From assembly GCA_945921355.1 (NCBI GenBank), contig CAMEKM010000008.1, positions 1 through 48,727 on the forward strand: a stretch of DNA of 48,727 nucleotides, read 5' to 3'. Below the pieces are notes generated by a model. It ran no database searches. It saw only the letters and a program-made list of their open reading frames with translations, and was not told the origin of the DNA. This stretch comes from an uncultured Bacteroidales bacterium (GTDB lineage: Bacteria > Bacteroidota > Bacteroidia > Bacteroidales > Paludibacteraceae). Both the position numbers and the translations under genes were made by a program. The stretch's first letter is position 1. The number at the start of each line of letters is the position of its first letter. Shown here in pieces: positions 34,806-43,021 of this stretch.

Positions 34806-35822
34806 ATGAAAAAATACTTACTTTCTATTTTCTCTCTCTGCTTCGCTGCTTTTGCTATAGCACAAGAAGCAGAACAGAAACCTTCTCCATGGTCTTGCAA
34901 TGGTGTTGTAGGATTGAATGCAAGTGCTACTGGTCTTGTTAATTGGGCTGCTGGTGGTAACAACAATGTCAATGGAGTTGCTTTTGGTAAAGTGCGTCTA
35001 TTGTACAATGAGAATAATCTTTCTTGGGAAACAAATCTTAATCTTGAGTATGGTCTATCATATATCGACCAAAAGAATGATGCTTTCCAAAAATCAAGCG
35101 ACGTGATTGACTTCAGCACGAAGTTCGGTTGGCAATTCCATAAGGCATGGTACTTGACCGCTGCGGCTGGATTCAAGAGCCAGATGGCTTTCGGTCGTGC
35201 ATACGATGGTACAGAGGCAGCGGATCCTATTATTTCTAAATTCCTTGCCCCTTCATACACAGATATTTCTGTCGGTATTGATTGGAAACCTAACGATATT
35301 TTCTCCATCTACCTCTCTCCTGTGGCTGGTAAAATTACTACTGCTTATGTAGGCGATGCCGTTGAGAAAGCAAACCCTGGTTTGCGTGAGCAAATGCAAG
35401 AGAAATACGCTACTTGGACATATAGCAAGGAGGCAAATGCAGATGGTACATATGATAAGATTTACACAAATGCCAGAGCAGAGTTGGGTCTTAGCTTCAA
35501 GGGTGGTATCAACTATACGTATAAAGATCTCAAGATTATCACTACCCTCGGTCTTTTTACTCCATATGCTTGGGATAAGACAGAGATGTTCGATGCAGAG
35601 AAAAAATTTATCGGCTACCGCGACAACAATCGCCGCTTCGGTAACTTCGACGTAGATTGGGATGCTGCCATCTCCTATCAATTCCTCAAGTGCCTCAACG
35701 TAACCCTCTCTACTTCACTCAAATACTACAATGGTGTGAAGATTGCTGATAAAGAGGGACATGCAGCTGAGCGTGTACAATTCAAGGGCATCCTTGGCTT
35801 AGGTATTGGCTATAGCTTCTAA
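34806..35822 (+). CDS. DUF3078 outer-envelope protein
   Basis: A 338-residue exported protein. Signal peptide 1-19 (cut after AIAQ), GLNASATGLVNWAAGGNNNVNG segment typical of DUF3078, alternating beta strands and a terminal ILGLGIGYSF strand ending in Phe, as expected for an outer membrane barrel. Function unknown. Distant relative of the protein at 27653. 47 bases after the DJ-1 gene. Confidence 0.88.
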   Translation: MKKYLLSIFSLCFAAFAIAQEAEQKPSPWSCNGVVGLNASATGLVNWAAGGNNNVNGVAFGKVRLLYNENNLSWETNLNLEYGLSYIDQKNDAFQKSSDVIDFSTKFGWQFHKAWYLTAAAGFKSQMAFGRAYDGTEAADPIISKFLAPSYTDISVGIDWKPNDIFSIYLSPVAGKITTAYVGDAVEKANPGLREQMQEKYATWTYSKEANADGTYDKIYTNARAELGLSFKGGINYTYKDLKIITTLGLFTPYAWDKTEMFDAEKKFIGYRDNNRRFGNFDVDWDAAISYQFLKCLNVTLSTSLKYYNGVKIADKEGHAAERVQFKGILGLGIGYSF

Positions 35823-35828
35823 TTCAAT

Positions 35829-36119
35829 ATGGATTCTCTTGTCCAACTTGAACAAAATCTTCAGCAGCTCCTTGCACAATATCAGGAATTGCAGGAAGAA
35901 ATGCGTCTTTTGAAGGAAGAGAACATTCGTCAACGAGAAGAAATTTTGCAATCTCATGCGGAATTACAGCAGTTAAAAAATGATTACAAACGCCTCCAAA
36001 CGGCTCATGCCTTAATCGTGACAGAAGGAAGTAATGAGGAGGACCGTCAAAAAGCTAAGCAACGATTAACATCTCTTATCTCGCAAATTGATAAGGCATT
36101 AGATGTCTTGAAACAATGA
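35829..36119 (+). CDS. Small coiled-coil protein preceding ZapA
   Basis: A 96-residue protein, mostly one long coiled coil (Leu/Gln/Glu heptads, residues 1-60) with a short C-terminal helix (LTSLISQIDKALDVLKQ). Its stop overlaps the zapA start (ATGA), so the two are made together. A ZapB-like partner of ZapA at the division ring is a reasonable inference; I cannot show homology. Confidence 0.85.
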   Translation: MDSLVQLEQNLQQLLAQYQELQEEMRLLKEENIRQREEILQSHAELQQLKNDYKRLQTAHALIVTEGSNEEDRQKAKQRLTSLISQIDKALDVLKQ

Positions 36120-36406
36120 CAGAACCACGCAAGCAACATATCACCCTGCAACTCGATGCACACCATATCTCGCTGAATGTGCCGGCAGATATGGAGCATC
36201 TGTATCGCAAAGCAGCGGAGATGATTAACGAGCGATATCGTCATTACCAGAAAATCGCCCCAAATCGTTCGGCAGAGCAACTATGGGTGTATGTGGCATT
36301 AGATATGGCGGTGAATCTCACAGCCGATGCGCATGCCAATCGCTTGCAACCAATCGATGAAAAAATACAAGAACTAAATAAACTAATTTTACAACAAATT
36401 AAATAA
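36116..36406 (+). CDS. zapA: Cell division protein ZapA
   Basis: A 96-residue ZapA-family protein (YRKAAEMINERYRHYQ, VALDMAVNLTADA), which bundles FtsZ filaments at the division site. Overlaps the upstream coiled-coil gene by four bases; rny follows 9 bases later. Confidence 0.88.
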   Translation: MTEPRKQHITLQLDAHHISLNVPADMEHLYRKAAEMINERYRHYQKIAPNRSAEQLWVYVALDMAVNLTADAHANRLQPIDEKIQELNKLILQQIK

Positions 36407-36415
36407 CAGATACTT

Positions 36416-37939
36416 ATGTTAGAAATTTTACTTATAGGATTGGGATCTATGCTGGTGGGAGCACTTATTAGCTTCCTCGGATTCAAATTCCATACGAAGG
36501 GTCTCCTCCGCAAGGCGGAAGAGGAAGCCGAAATGATAAAGAAAAACAAAATCATTGAGGCAAAAGAGAAATTTATCGCTTTGAAACTCGAACACGAAAA
36601 TCAAGTGCGTCAAGCTGAGCAAAAACTCCACCAACAGGAACAACGCCAACAGCAACGCGAACAACAGCTCAACCAAAAGCAAGGGGAAGTGCAACGTGCA
36701 CAGAACGAACTGAATACGCAACGTCAGCAGATTGAAAATCAACAAAAAGCTATTGAGCATAAGTCGCAAGAGGTAGAACGACTCCACCAAAAAGCGGAGC
36801 AACAATTGGAGCAAATCTCTGGTCTTTCGGTTGAAGAGGCCAAGAAACAGCTGGTGGACGCGCTCAAAGATGAAGCTAAAACGGCTGCCATGGCGTATAT
36901 CAACGACACCATGGATGAAGCTCGCCTCACCGCTACCAAAGAAGCTAAGAAGATTATCGTCCAATCTATCCAGCGCATTGCTTCTGAGGCTACTGTGGAG
37001 AATGCAGTTTCGGTCTTCCATATTGATAATGACGAAGTGAAGGGACGTATCATCGGTCGTGAAGGACGTAATATTCGTGCCCTCGAAGCGGCTACTGGCG
37101 TAGAGATTATAGTAGATGATACCCCGGAAGCCATCACTCTTTCGGCTTTCGATCCTGTGCGCCGTGAGATTGCACGCCTCTCACTCCACCAACTCGTGCA
37201 AGACGGTCGTATCCACCCGGCACGTATCGAGGAGGTAGTAGCTAAAGTGACTAAGCAAGTAGAGGAAGAGATCATCGAGACAGGTAAACGTACTACCATC
37301 GACCTCGGTATCCACGGCATGCATCCAGAACTCGTTCGTCTTGTTGGTAAGATGAAGTACCGCTCCAGTTACGGTCAAAACCTCCTCATGCACGCACGCG
37401 AAACGGCTAACCTCTGTGCGGCTATGGCTGCGGAGCTGGGGCTCAACGTCAAGAAGGCGCGCCGTGCTGGTCTCCTCCACGATATTGGTAAGGTCAGCGA
37501 TGAGGATATGGAGATGCCACACGCACAGTTGGGTATGAAGCTTTGCGAGAAGTATGGCGAGAAACCCGATATCTGCAATGCAGTGGGTGCTCACCACGAA
37601 GAGTGTGAGATGGAGACTATCATTGCTCCTATCGTACAAGCCTGTGATGCTATCTCTGGCGCACGTCCTGGTGCACGTCGTGAGATTGTAGAGGCATATG
37701 TGAAACGTCTCAATGACCTTGAGAACATCGCCATGTCTTATCCTGGAGTGACCAAGACCTATGCCCTCCAAGCAGGTCGCGAACTCCGTGTCATCGTAGG
37801 TGCAGACAAACTCACTGACCAGGAAACAGAGTTACTCTCATTCGATATCGCTAAGCGTATCCAAGACGAGATGACCTATCCTGGTCAAATCCGTATCACC
37901 GTCATCCGCGAAACACGTGCCGTATCATACGCGAAATAA
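36416..37939 (+). CDS. rny: Ribonuclease Y
   Basis: A 507-residue membrane-anchored endoribonuclease that starts mRNA decay. N-terminal membrane helix (about 2-22), a Gln/Glu-rich coiled coil (about 35-145), KH domain (about 205-270, [15 protein letters not shown]) and HD domain (about 325-420) with HARETANLC and LLHDIGK. Slightly shorter than the usual ~515-520. Last gene of the pdxJ operon, ending before a strong terminator. Confidence 0.96.
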   Translation: MLEILLIGLGSMLVGALISFLGFKFHTKGLLRKAEEEAEMIKKNKIIEAKEKFIALKLEHENQVRQAEQKLHQQEQRQQQREQQLNQKQGEVQRAQNELNTQRQQIENQQKAIEHKSQEVERLHQKAEQQLEQISGLSVEEAKKQLVDALKDEAKTAAMAYINDTMDEARLTATKEAKKIIVQSIQRIASEATVENAVSVFHIDNDEVKGRIIGREGRNIRALEAATGVEIIVDDTPEAITLSAFDPVRREIARLSLHQLVQDGRIHPARIEEVVAKVTKQVEEEIIETGKRTTIDLGIHGMHPELVRLVGKMKYRSSYGQNLLMHARETANLCAAMAAELGLNVKKARRAGLLHDIGKVSDEDMEMPHAQLGMKLCEKYGEKPDICNAVGAHHEECEMETIIAPIVQACDAISGARPGARREIVEAYVKRLNDLENIAMSYPGVTKTYALQAGRELRVIVGADKLTDQETELLSFDIAKRIQDEMTYPGQIRITVIRETRAVSYAK

Positions 37940-37957
37940 GCATAACTAAGATATAGC

Positions 37958-37997
37958 AAAAGAAATAGACTGCCCATCTCGGCAGTCTATTTCTTTT
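37958..37997. terminator. Bidirectional terminator
   Basis: A perfect 17-bp stem AAAAGAAATAGACTGCC/GGCAGTCTATTTCTTTT with a 6-base loop. A- and T-rich outer arms let it work in both directions, between convergent rny and the TPR/HTH gene. Confidence 0.95.
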
Positions 37998-37999
37998 CT

Positions 38000-38027
38000 C
38001 TAAACACTAAACTCTAAACACTAAACA
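38000..38027. repeat. Heptad array, 4 units
   Basis: Units CTAAACA, CTAAACT, CTAAACA, CTAAACA. It contains the stop codon of the minus-strand TPR/HTH gene. Same unit as at 29882-29902. Confidence 0.88.
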
Positions 38028-39622
38028 CACTCCTCCAACCATTTATCCAGCGACTCTTTCTCGCCTAGTCCCACTCGATCTTTGATACGCATTCTTCGGC
38101 TCCAAATCGTGCGTTGTGTCAATCCCAATAGCAAACATATATCTGCATTATCTAATCCCAGTATGTACAGCGCAAGTACCTGTATATCAGTATTTGTCAA
38201 TCGCGGATATTCCTTTTGTAGGCGGATCAATAGGTCTCCATAACATCCGTTAAACTCCATGAAAAAGTTCTTCCATTGTTCTTCTGTGGAGAATATATTC
38301 GAGTCAATAAATTGCTGTGCCCAATTAGGAATCGTTTCCTCTTTCTTTTTGGTCAGCAGTGCCTCTTGCAAATTCTTATTCAGCTCCAGTCGTTGATTCA
38401 ATACGCGCTTTAGTGCATCGCGACGCAACTCCAACTCGTTCTGCAAGTCTTTGATTTGTTGCTGAGTACGTGCCTGTTCGGTCAATCGCTCTGTGCGGCG
38501 CTTCGCATTATATAAAATCAGTAATATACCCACGCACAATATAATAATCACCACCGCTGCTAACACGATATACAATTGTTGTTTCTCCAATTGCAACTGC
38601 AAGTTCTTTGCCTTTTCTACTTCATTATCAAAGTGTTGTGCTGCTACAAACGCACTGGCTCTACCTTCCTCTTCCAGTTCTTTGTAGTATGCATTATACA
38701 AATCATACAGCGACTCATATGCCTCTTTGTTCTTGCCTTTCAAGTGTAAATATTGACTCTCCCACAGGGCATGTTGTTGCTCACTCCATATTTGTGCTGT
38801 GGTGTCTGCGGCTAAAATATCGAGGTATATCTTCGCTGAATCTGCTTTGTGTGTACGGATATAATATTTCACCAAGTCATACGCATAACGCTTTCTGCCA
38901 ACCTCATGGCACATGTATTGACATATGCTCGCTATCTCTGGCGAATTGGGCTGACTGACAGATAGTTGCGCGTATCGAATTTCCATATACAAGATACTAT
39001 CCTTCATAAACCGTGCTGCAGATAGGGCTTTCTCAAAATACCCATCTCTGCCCTCGCTGCTGTTTCTACCCAGTTCTCTATATACCGAAGCCAGATAGAG
39101 TGGTAGTCCTGCTTCCTCCAAGTAGGGTAGTGCTTTGTGGTAGTTCTCTGTTGCAATCTCGTATAGTTGTTCACTCTCGCTAATACGCCCCATCTTGTAG
39201 TAGGTCATACCTCGAATGATAGATGTTGCAGGATAACTCTCCGCTTTTTTCAAGTGTTGCATCGCTTGGGTGTTCTCCCCTATATAATTAAGGTACGCAC
39301 CTTGTATATAATAGGCTTCGGACGCACTTGCTACATCGCCGCAACTCTCAAAGTAGTTCGCCAATGCCTCCATATCACTTCCTTCAGGCAGTCGCAATTC
39401 ACGCTTCAGCATCAGGTGTGCTTCTGCCAAACGATAACGCTGCAGCTCGTACTCACTCAAGTTGTTGATGTCTATTCCCTCCAACATCCTTTGTGCCGTA
39501 CCTGCATCCAACCACATTTGCGATATTACCCCCTGCAATTCTTCATTCTCAACAACCGTCCTCTTTGTACATGCTACACATACAATCAATAGGAGAAATA
39601 ATGTAATTATACTCTTTTTCAT
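38021..39622 (-). CDS. TPR signalling lipoprotein with transmembrane and LuxR-like HTH domain
   Basis: A 533-residue protein: signal peptide with lipobox-like Cys18 (VCVAC), TPR-type helical repeats about 30-300, a membrane helix about 345-365 (VLAAVVIIILCVGILLIL), a coiled coil about 370-425, and a C-terminal helix-turn-helix (NTDIQVLALYILGLDNADICLLLGL...TIWSRRMRIKDR). Such one-component proteins sense the periplasm and act on DNA from the membrane in Bacteroidota. Divergent from the lipoprotein/rSAM cassette at 39961-44212, so that cassette may be its target; this is inference. Leader of ~110 bases with two hairpins. Confidence 0.87.
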   Translation of the reverse strand: MKKSIITLFLLLIVCVACTKRTVVENEELQGVISQMWLDAGTAQRMLEGIDINNLSEYELQRYRLAEAHLMLKRELRLPEGSDMEALANYFESCGDVASASEAYYIQGAYLNYIGENTQAMQHLKKAESYPATSIIRGMTYYKMGRISESEQLYEIATENYHKALPYLEEAGLPLYLASVYRELGRNSSEGRDGYFEKALSAARFMKDSILYMEIRYAQLSVSQPNSPEIASICQYMCHEVGRKRYAYDLVKYYIRTHKADSAKIYLDILAADTTAQIWSEQQHALWESQYLHLKGKNKEAYESLYDLYNAYYKELEEEGRASAFVAAQHFDNEVEKAKNLQLQLEKQQLYIVLAAVVIIILCVGILLILYNAKRRTERLTEQARTQQQIKDLQNELELRRDALKRVLNQRLELNKNLQEALLTKKKEETIPNWAQQFIDSNIFSTEEQWKNFFMEFNGCYGDLLIRLQKEYPRLTNTDIQVLALYILGLDNADICLLLGLTQRTIWSRRMRIKDRVGLGEKESLDKWLEECV

Positions 39623-39636
39623 ATCCTACTTTTAAT

Positions 39637-39707
39637 GGGGACCCCGAAAATTTTTAATTTTTGGGGAGAGCGGAGGCAGCTATCGCCTAATGACGCCAAG
39701 CGTCATT
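39637..39707. repeat. Palindromic segment in the leader of the TPR/HTH gene
   Basis: Contains GGGGACCCC (39637-39645), an AT-rich hairpin CCCCGAAAA...TTTTTGGGG (about 39642-39666) and a perfect hairpin AATGACGC-CAA-GCGTCATT (39689-39707). Both GGGGnCCCC and TGACGC/GCGTCA recur in the insertion inside the rSAM gene (43591-43616). The rest of the gap 39623-39960 holds the two divergent promoters and AT-rich DNA. Confidence 0.75.
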
Positions 39708-39736
39708 CTTTGCGATTGGCTTGCCGAACGCGACTG

Positions 39737-39768
39737 CAAATTTACTATTTTTTTCCCACTCTTGCAAG
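39737..39768 (-). promoter_or_regulatory. Promoter of the TPR/HTH gene
   Basis: Minus strand: CTTG (complement of 39765-39768), 20 bases, TAAATTTG (complement of 39737-39744), followed by CAG. Confidence 0.75.
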
Positions 39769-39872
39769 CACTTTTTTGTGCCTGCATCAGTTTTTTATTT
39801 TGTCAAAATTGCAATATGTTGAAAATAAGTTGCTTGTAATACTATGTTTTTACTATCTGCATCAGTTTATTT

Positions 39873-39904
39873 TTTGGTCATATCAGAAAAAAGCAGTACC
39901 TTTG
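39873..39904 (+). promoter_or_regulatory. Promoter of the lipoprotein/barrel cassette
   Basis: TTTG at 39873-39876, 20 bases, TACCTTTG at 39897-39904. The surroundings (TTTGGTCA..., AAAAAAGCAG before the -7 box, CAGCGGATTTCG after it) closely match the two promoters at 48380 and 48538. Confidence 0.85.
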
Positions 39905-39960
39905 CAGCGGATTTCGAAAGCTCTAAATAGCGAATGTTTTACGATAAAAAATCTGCGAAC

Positions 39961-40446
39961 ATGAAAAAGTTGATCTATCTTTTGCCCATAATGACGATGG
40001 CGGTTTTGTTTGTCATGTTGCTTTGTGTGAGTTGTAGTCCGGATATATCTCCGATAGAACCACCTTCTGGATTATTTGATCCATATATAGGAGGATTATC
40101 TACTAATGTGCAGAACAAAGATCGTGATCGTGTCTTCCGTGATACGATTACACCTCCGAGTAATCCAATGAATGAGATTCCGTATGTGCCAGGTACACAC
40201 TTCTTCCGTGGTGTATTGCAGTTGGAGTATTTCCAAGGCTCACTCTTTTGTGCCATCCGTAGCACAAACAACAATAATTACTTCCTAACGGATAATGGTT
40301 CTATATATCTCATGCGCCTTAATAATCCGCTTTTGGAGGATTTTGCTGTAGGAGACACGGTAGTTGTAACAGCGGCGCCTATGATGTTGATGGATAGCTT
40401 GTCATTAGCTACATATCATATTTTATCAAATACTACTTTCAAATAA
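39961..40446 (+). CDS. Lipoprotein, possible OB-fold
   Basis: A 161-residue lipoprotein with signal peptide and Cys25 (LCVSC), then a Pro-rich linker. The C-terminal half (FRGVLQLEYFQGSLFCAI..., FAVGDTVVVTAAP) has the strand pattern of an OB fold, but I do not recognise a family. Start ATG 39961; the frame is open from 39934. First gene after the promoter at 39873; a barrel protein follows 18 bases later. Confidence 0.8.
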   Translation: MKKLIYLLPIMTMAVLFVMLLCVSCSPDISPIEPPSGLFDPYIGGLSTNVQNKDRDRVFRDTITPPSNPMNEIPYVPGTHFFRGVLQLEYFQGSLFCAIRSTNNNNYFLTDNGSIYLMRLNNPLLEDFAVGDTVVVTAAPMMLMDSLSLATYHILSNTTFK

Positions 40447-40464
40447 CCCTAAAATTGAATCGAG

Positions 40465-41214
40465 ATGAATAAATATCGTACATATATATTATTGATGCTG
40501 ATATGGATTGGCTTGCCCGTATCTGCCGAACAAACTACATCTGAGTTTATCCACGGTCGCCACGCTATCCGTATTGGCTGGGGAGACCCATGTTTGTCTA
40601 ATGTGAAAGACCAACTAAAAGGGATTAATAATGTGCCTTTGGAGAATACCAGTTATTTGGAACATATTCAAGGAATGCCTGCTCCAGAGGCACATGAATA
40701 TCTTACTCACTATCGCATGGTATTGGCTAATTCTCATCGGATTACTACGACGGGTAATATCTTTTTCGGCTATCGCTATCAGCTCACTCCGCTAATTGGT
40801 TTGGGGGCAGAAGCAAACTTGCTTGTGGCTACCGATCGTTTTTATATGCTTGATGGTTATCGAACAACTATTAATCAGCAGGCAGAGAATCAATTACTAA
40901 GCCTTTCCCTAATGCCTACGGTTCGTTTCACCTATTACCGCCAACGAGTTCTTGAACTGTATTCGGCATTAGGGGTAGGGTATAATTATGTTACATATAG
41001 TTATGCGACGCCTTCTAACTGGAATGAGTTAGATGTTTCTCATGGCATGTCGCTGAATGTCACTTTGTTTGGTGTGAATGTAGGTGGAGAGCATTGGTAT
41101 GCTGAAGCGGAATTAGGTAGTTTGTGCTCTTGGTCATTTATGTGGCCGCAATCCACATGGGGACCGCTCTACGGCTCTCGCCTACTATCCGTAGCGTTTG
41201 GATTTAGATTCTAA
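40465..41214 (+). CDS. Outer membrane beta-barrel protein
   Basis: A 249-residue exported protein: signal peptide 1-21, alternating amphipathic strands, and a C-terminal strand LLSVAFGFRF ending in Phe, the BAM recognition signal. An OmpW/OprF-like small barrel is likely; no specific family recognised. A relic of a similar barrel C-terminus lies at 41751-41843. Confidence 0.82.
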   Translation: MNKYRTYILLMLIWIGLPVSAEQTTSEFIHGRHAIRIGWGDPCLSNVKDQLKGINNVPLENTSYLEHIQGMPAPEAHEYLTHYRMVLANSHRITTTGNIFFGYRYQLTPLIGLGAEANLLVATDRFYMLDGYRTTINQQAENQLLSLSLMPTVRFTYYRQRVLELYSALGVGYNYVTYSYATPSNWNELDVSHGMSLNVTLFGVNVGGEHWYAEAELGSLCSWSFMWPQSTWGPLYGSRLLSVAFGFRF

Positions 41215-41247
41215 TATAAATATTAACCATTTAATAATTAATGTCTT

Positions 41248-41601
41248 ATGAAAAAGTTATCATTTCTTTTCCTCGTTCTCTTAGGCGTATGTATGGCATC
41301 TTGTGAGTATCAACAACCTGAAGTTAGTTTTACTGCTTCTCAGTATACATTATCTGTCGGTGATAGTGCCGTGTTAGAAGTCTATCATGCCAATCATGTA
41401 GATTTCCAATACAGCGAAACTCGCAATGCTGAGACCCCAGTCTTTGAAATGTCTAATAGATCAGACTATTCTACTACGATTTATGCTCTCAATCCAGGAA
41501 CAGACACTGTGTGGGTTTCTTATCGTTGGACTCAAAGCATTTTTGCCTACGGCAATCAAATACCCATTACTATAAATGTAGTCGAAACGGGTTGTTATTA
41601 A
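41248..41601 (+). CDS. Small lipoprotein with Ig-like fold
   Basis: A 117-residue lipoprotein, Cys19 (CMASC). The mature part (FTASQYTLSVGDSAVLEV...ALNPGTDTVWVSYRW) looks like one Big_2-type Ig module. Function unknown. 33 bases after the barrel gene, same cassette. Confidence 0.8.
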   Translation: MKKLSFLFLVLLGVCMASCEYQQPEVSFTASQYTLSVGDSAVLEVYHANHVDFQYSETRNAETPVFEMSNRSDYSTTIYALNPGTDTVWVSYRWTQSIFAYGNQIPITINVVETGCY

Positions 41602-41635
41602 TCATTTATCTTCCTCTATCTCTCCGCTGTCAATT

Positions 41636-41690
41636 ACGGTAGATACACGGTAGATATACGGTAGATATACGATAGATACACGATAGATTA
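41636..41690. repeat. 11-bp tandem repeat, 5 copies
   Basis: Five copies of ACGGTAGATAC with small changes (ACGGTAGATAT twice, ACGATAGATAC, ACGATAGATTA). Confidence 0.92.
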
Positions 41691-41717
41691 GTATAGGCAT
41701 ACCGTAGAAATACCCTG

Positions 41718-41753
41718 CCTTTAGAACCCTTAGAATCCTTAAAACCCTTAAAT
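41718..41753. repeat. 9-bp array, 4 units
   Basis: Units CCTTTAGAA, CCCTTAGAA, TCCTTAAAA, CCCTTAAAT. A 9-bp period keeps the frame and would encode PLEPLESLKPLN leading into the barrel relic. Confidence 0.85.
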
Positions 41754-41843
41754 TGGTTTGGCAGCTTTGAAGCTGGAGCATTATTTACTGGACGCAGTTT
41801 CCCTGATAGATGTTTCACCTTTTCTGTAGGGTATCGCTTCTAA
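41751..41843 (+). pseudogene. Relic of an outer membrane barrel C-terminus
   Basis: The frame AAT TGG TTT ... TTC TAA encodes NWFGSFEAGALFTG then a terminal FTFSVGYRF and stop, the hallmark of a barrel's last strands. It resembles the end of the barrel at 40465 (HWYAEAELGSL ... LLSVAFGFRF). There is no start codon, and an in-frame TAG lies just upstream of the 9-bp repeat. Most likely the 3' end of a deleted paralogue whose body was replaced by tandem repeats. Confidence 0.55.
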
Positions 41844-41857
41844 TTTTACTGTTACCT

Positions 41858-41889
41858 ATTGCACAATTCAAAAAAATATATTACCTTTG
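41858..41889 (+). promoter_or_regulatory. Promoter of the rSAM-associated lipoproteins
   Basis: ATTG at 41858-41861, 20 bases, TACCTTTG at 41882-41889, followed by CAAA. Predicted start is about 41894, giving a leader of about 19 bases. Confidence 0.75.
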
Positions 41890-41912
41890 CAAACCCTTTA
41901 AATAGTATGCAT

Positions 41913-42341
41913 ATGAAAACAAACTTTCGCCAAAAGTACAACAATCTGTTGCAACGCTTTATTCGTCTATTCTCACTTTCCAGCGTCGCTTTTGTCCTGA
42001 CTGCTTGCTATGGCTGTCCATACGCTGAATATGATGTAGAAGGATATGTCTATGATGAAAATGGCAACATGCTAGAGAATATGCAAGTCGTTGTCCGCAC
42101 TTTTGATCAGGAATGGGATTATCCTGATACAGTCTATACCAACGCCGATGGTCATTATCATGTGGTGCATAGCCTCACTTCTACAGGAGGTGATTGCATG
42201 GAGGTAATTGTCCATGATACTACAGGAGTATATGCTTCCGACTCAACCCATATCTCCTCTGGCAAGATGAAAGTTGAAGACCAAGACTCCTGGTCCACCT
42301 ACTATTCTATGCGTTCCGACTTCCAACTCAAAAAGAAATAA
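41913..42341 (+). CDS. rSAM-associated lipoprotein 1
   Basis: A 142-residue lipoprotein; lipobox LTAC with Cys32 directly followed by YGCPYAEYDVEG, the signature of the putative lipoproteins of the rSAM/lipoprotein system (TIGR04134-type, from memory). The rest is a carboxypeptidase-regulatory-like beta sandwich (VYDENGNMLENMQVVV, DTVYTNADGHY) ending in DFQLKKK. Start at ATG 41913; ATG 41907 is possible, and the frame is open upstream through the promoter. The next gene is a clear paralogue, and the rSAM enzyme at 43022 is the expected partner. Confidence 0.87.
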   Translation: MKTNFRQKYNNLLQRFIRLFSLSSVAFVLTACYGCPYAEYDVEGYVYDENGNMLENMQVVVRTFDQEWDYPDTVYTNADGHYHVVHSLTSTGGDCMEVIVHDTTGVYASDSTHISSGKMKVEDQDSWSTYYSMRSDFQLKKK

Positions 42342-42360
42342 AACTAAAAATGCCGTCGTT

Positions 42361-42807
42361 ATGAAGAAGATTAAAAACTCTATTCGCGTTTGCCTCAATG
42401 CTGTATTAACCACGCTCGTCGGAATGTTTATCACGTCATGCGAAGAAGGTCCTAATGGCGGTGGAGTGGTGTGCTTATATGGCTCGCCATGGGCAGAATA
42501 TAATGTACAAGGAGAGGTTACGAACGAAACCAACGAGCCACTTAAATCTATGCAAGTGGTGGTCAAGGCAAATGATGAGTATGCTTGGCCTGATACCGTT
42601 TACACCAACGAAGAGGGAAAATACCAATGCAATTACGGCATAACCTCATTTGGCGAGGAGTGCTTACAAGTGATTGTAAATGATACCACAGGCGAGTATG
42701 AGTCAGATACCCTACATATCGCTCCCAACCAAATGCAAGAGATAGAAAAAGGTAGTTGGAATGTCAAATATAACGTAGATGCAGACTTCCAACTCAAGAA
42801 AAAATAA
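42361..42807 (+). CDS. rSAM-associated lipoprotein 2
   Basis: A 148-residue paralogue of the previous protein. Lipobox ITSC with Cys27, a short Gly-rich spacer, then CLYGSPWAEYNVQGEV, EPLKSMQVVVKAND, DTVYTNEEGKYQ and the identical end DFQLKKK. Start ATG 42361 gives the signal peptide; the frame is open back to 42274 inside gene 1. The Cys-x-Tyr-Gly-x-Pro-(Y/W)-Ala-Glu-Tyr segment, common to both, is the natural candidate site for modification. Confidence 0.87.
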   Translation: MKKIKNSIRVCLNAVLTTLVGMFITSCEEGPNGGGVVCLYGSPWAEYNVQGEVTNETNEPLKSMQVVVKANDEYAWPDTVYTNEEGKYQCNYGITSFGEECLQVIVNDTTGEYESDTLHIAPNQMQEIEKGSWNVKYNVDADFQLKKK

Positions 42808-42808
42808 T

Positions 42809-42836
42809 AATTCAAAAATCCTAATTCACAGTTCAA
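42809..42836. repeat. Degenerate heptad array, 4 units
   Basis: Units AATTCAA, AAATCCT, AATTCAC, AGTTCAA between lipoprotein 2 and the large hairpin. Confidence 0.6.
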
Positions 42837-42840
42837 ATAA

Positions 42841-42903
42841 TAATTTTGTTTTGCTCTCCAATGCAGTATGTGCACTGCATTCATTAGAGCAAAAACAAAA
42901 TTA
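42841..42903. other. Large inverted repeat between lipoprotein 2 and rSAM gene
   Basis: Outer arms TAATTTTGTTTTGCTCT and AGAGCAAAAACAAAATTA (17-18 bases, one bulged base) enclose inner arms AATGCAGT/ACTGCATT around a 6-base loop, with small internal bulges (CC / CATT). It could be a bidirectional attenuator or terminator, or a miniature element. A small GGGC-GTA-GCCC hairpin with T-rich tail follows at 42931-42949. No promoter was found between it and the rSAM ATG. Confidence 0.8.
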
Positions 42904-43021
42904 GTTCTTTGATTTTTTAATATTTTTATAGGGCGTAGCCCGTATTTTTGTTAAGTAAAAAGAAATTGTCATTAATGGACAAACATCTTAATTGTCGCAA
43001 ATTGTCTTAAAGCATTTCTTC

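Noticed and set aside
41630..41818. 62-codon minus-strand frame
   Set aside because: Its sequence is mostly the translation of the 11-bp and 9-bp repeats; the plus-strand barrel relic explains the rest.
42274..42360. N-terminal extension of rSAM-associated lipoprotein 2
   Set aside because: These codons overlap lipoprotein 1 out of frame; ATG 42361 gives a normal signal peptide and lipobox.
42841..42903. Integron attC site
   Set aside because: The inverted repeat lacks attC core-site arrangement and there is no integrase or cassette array.
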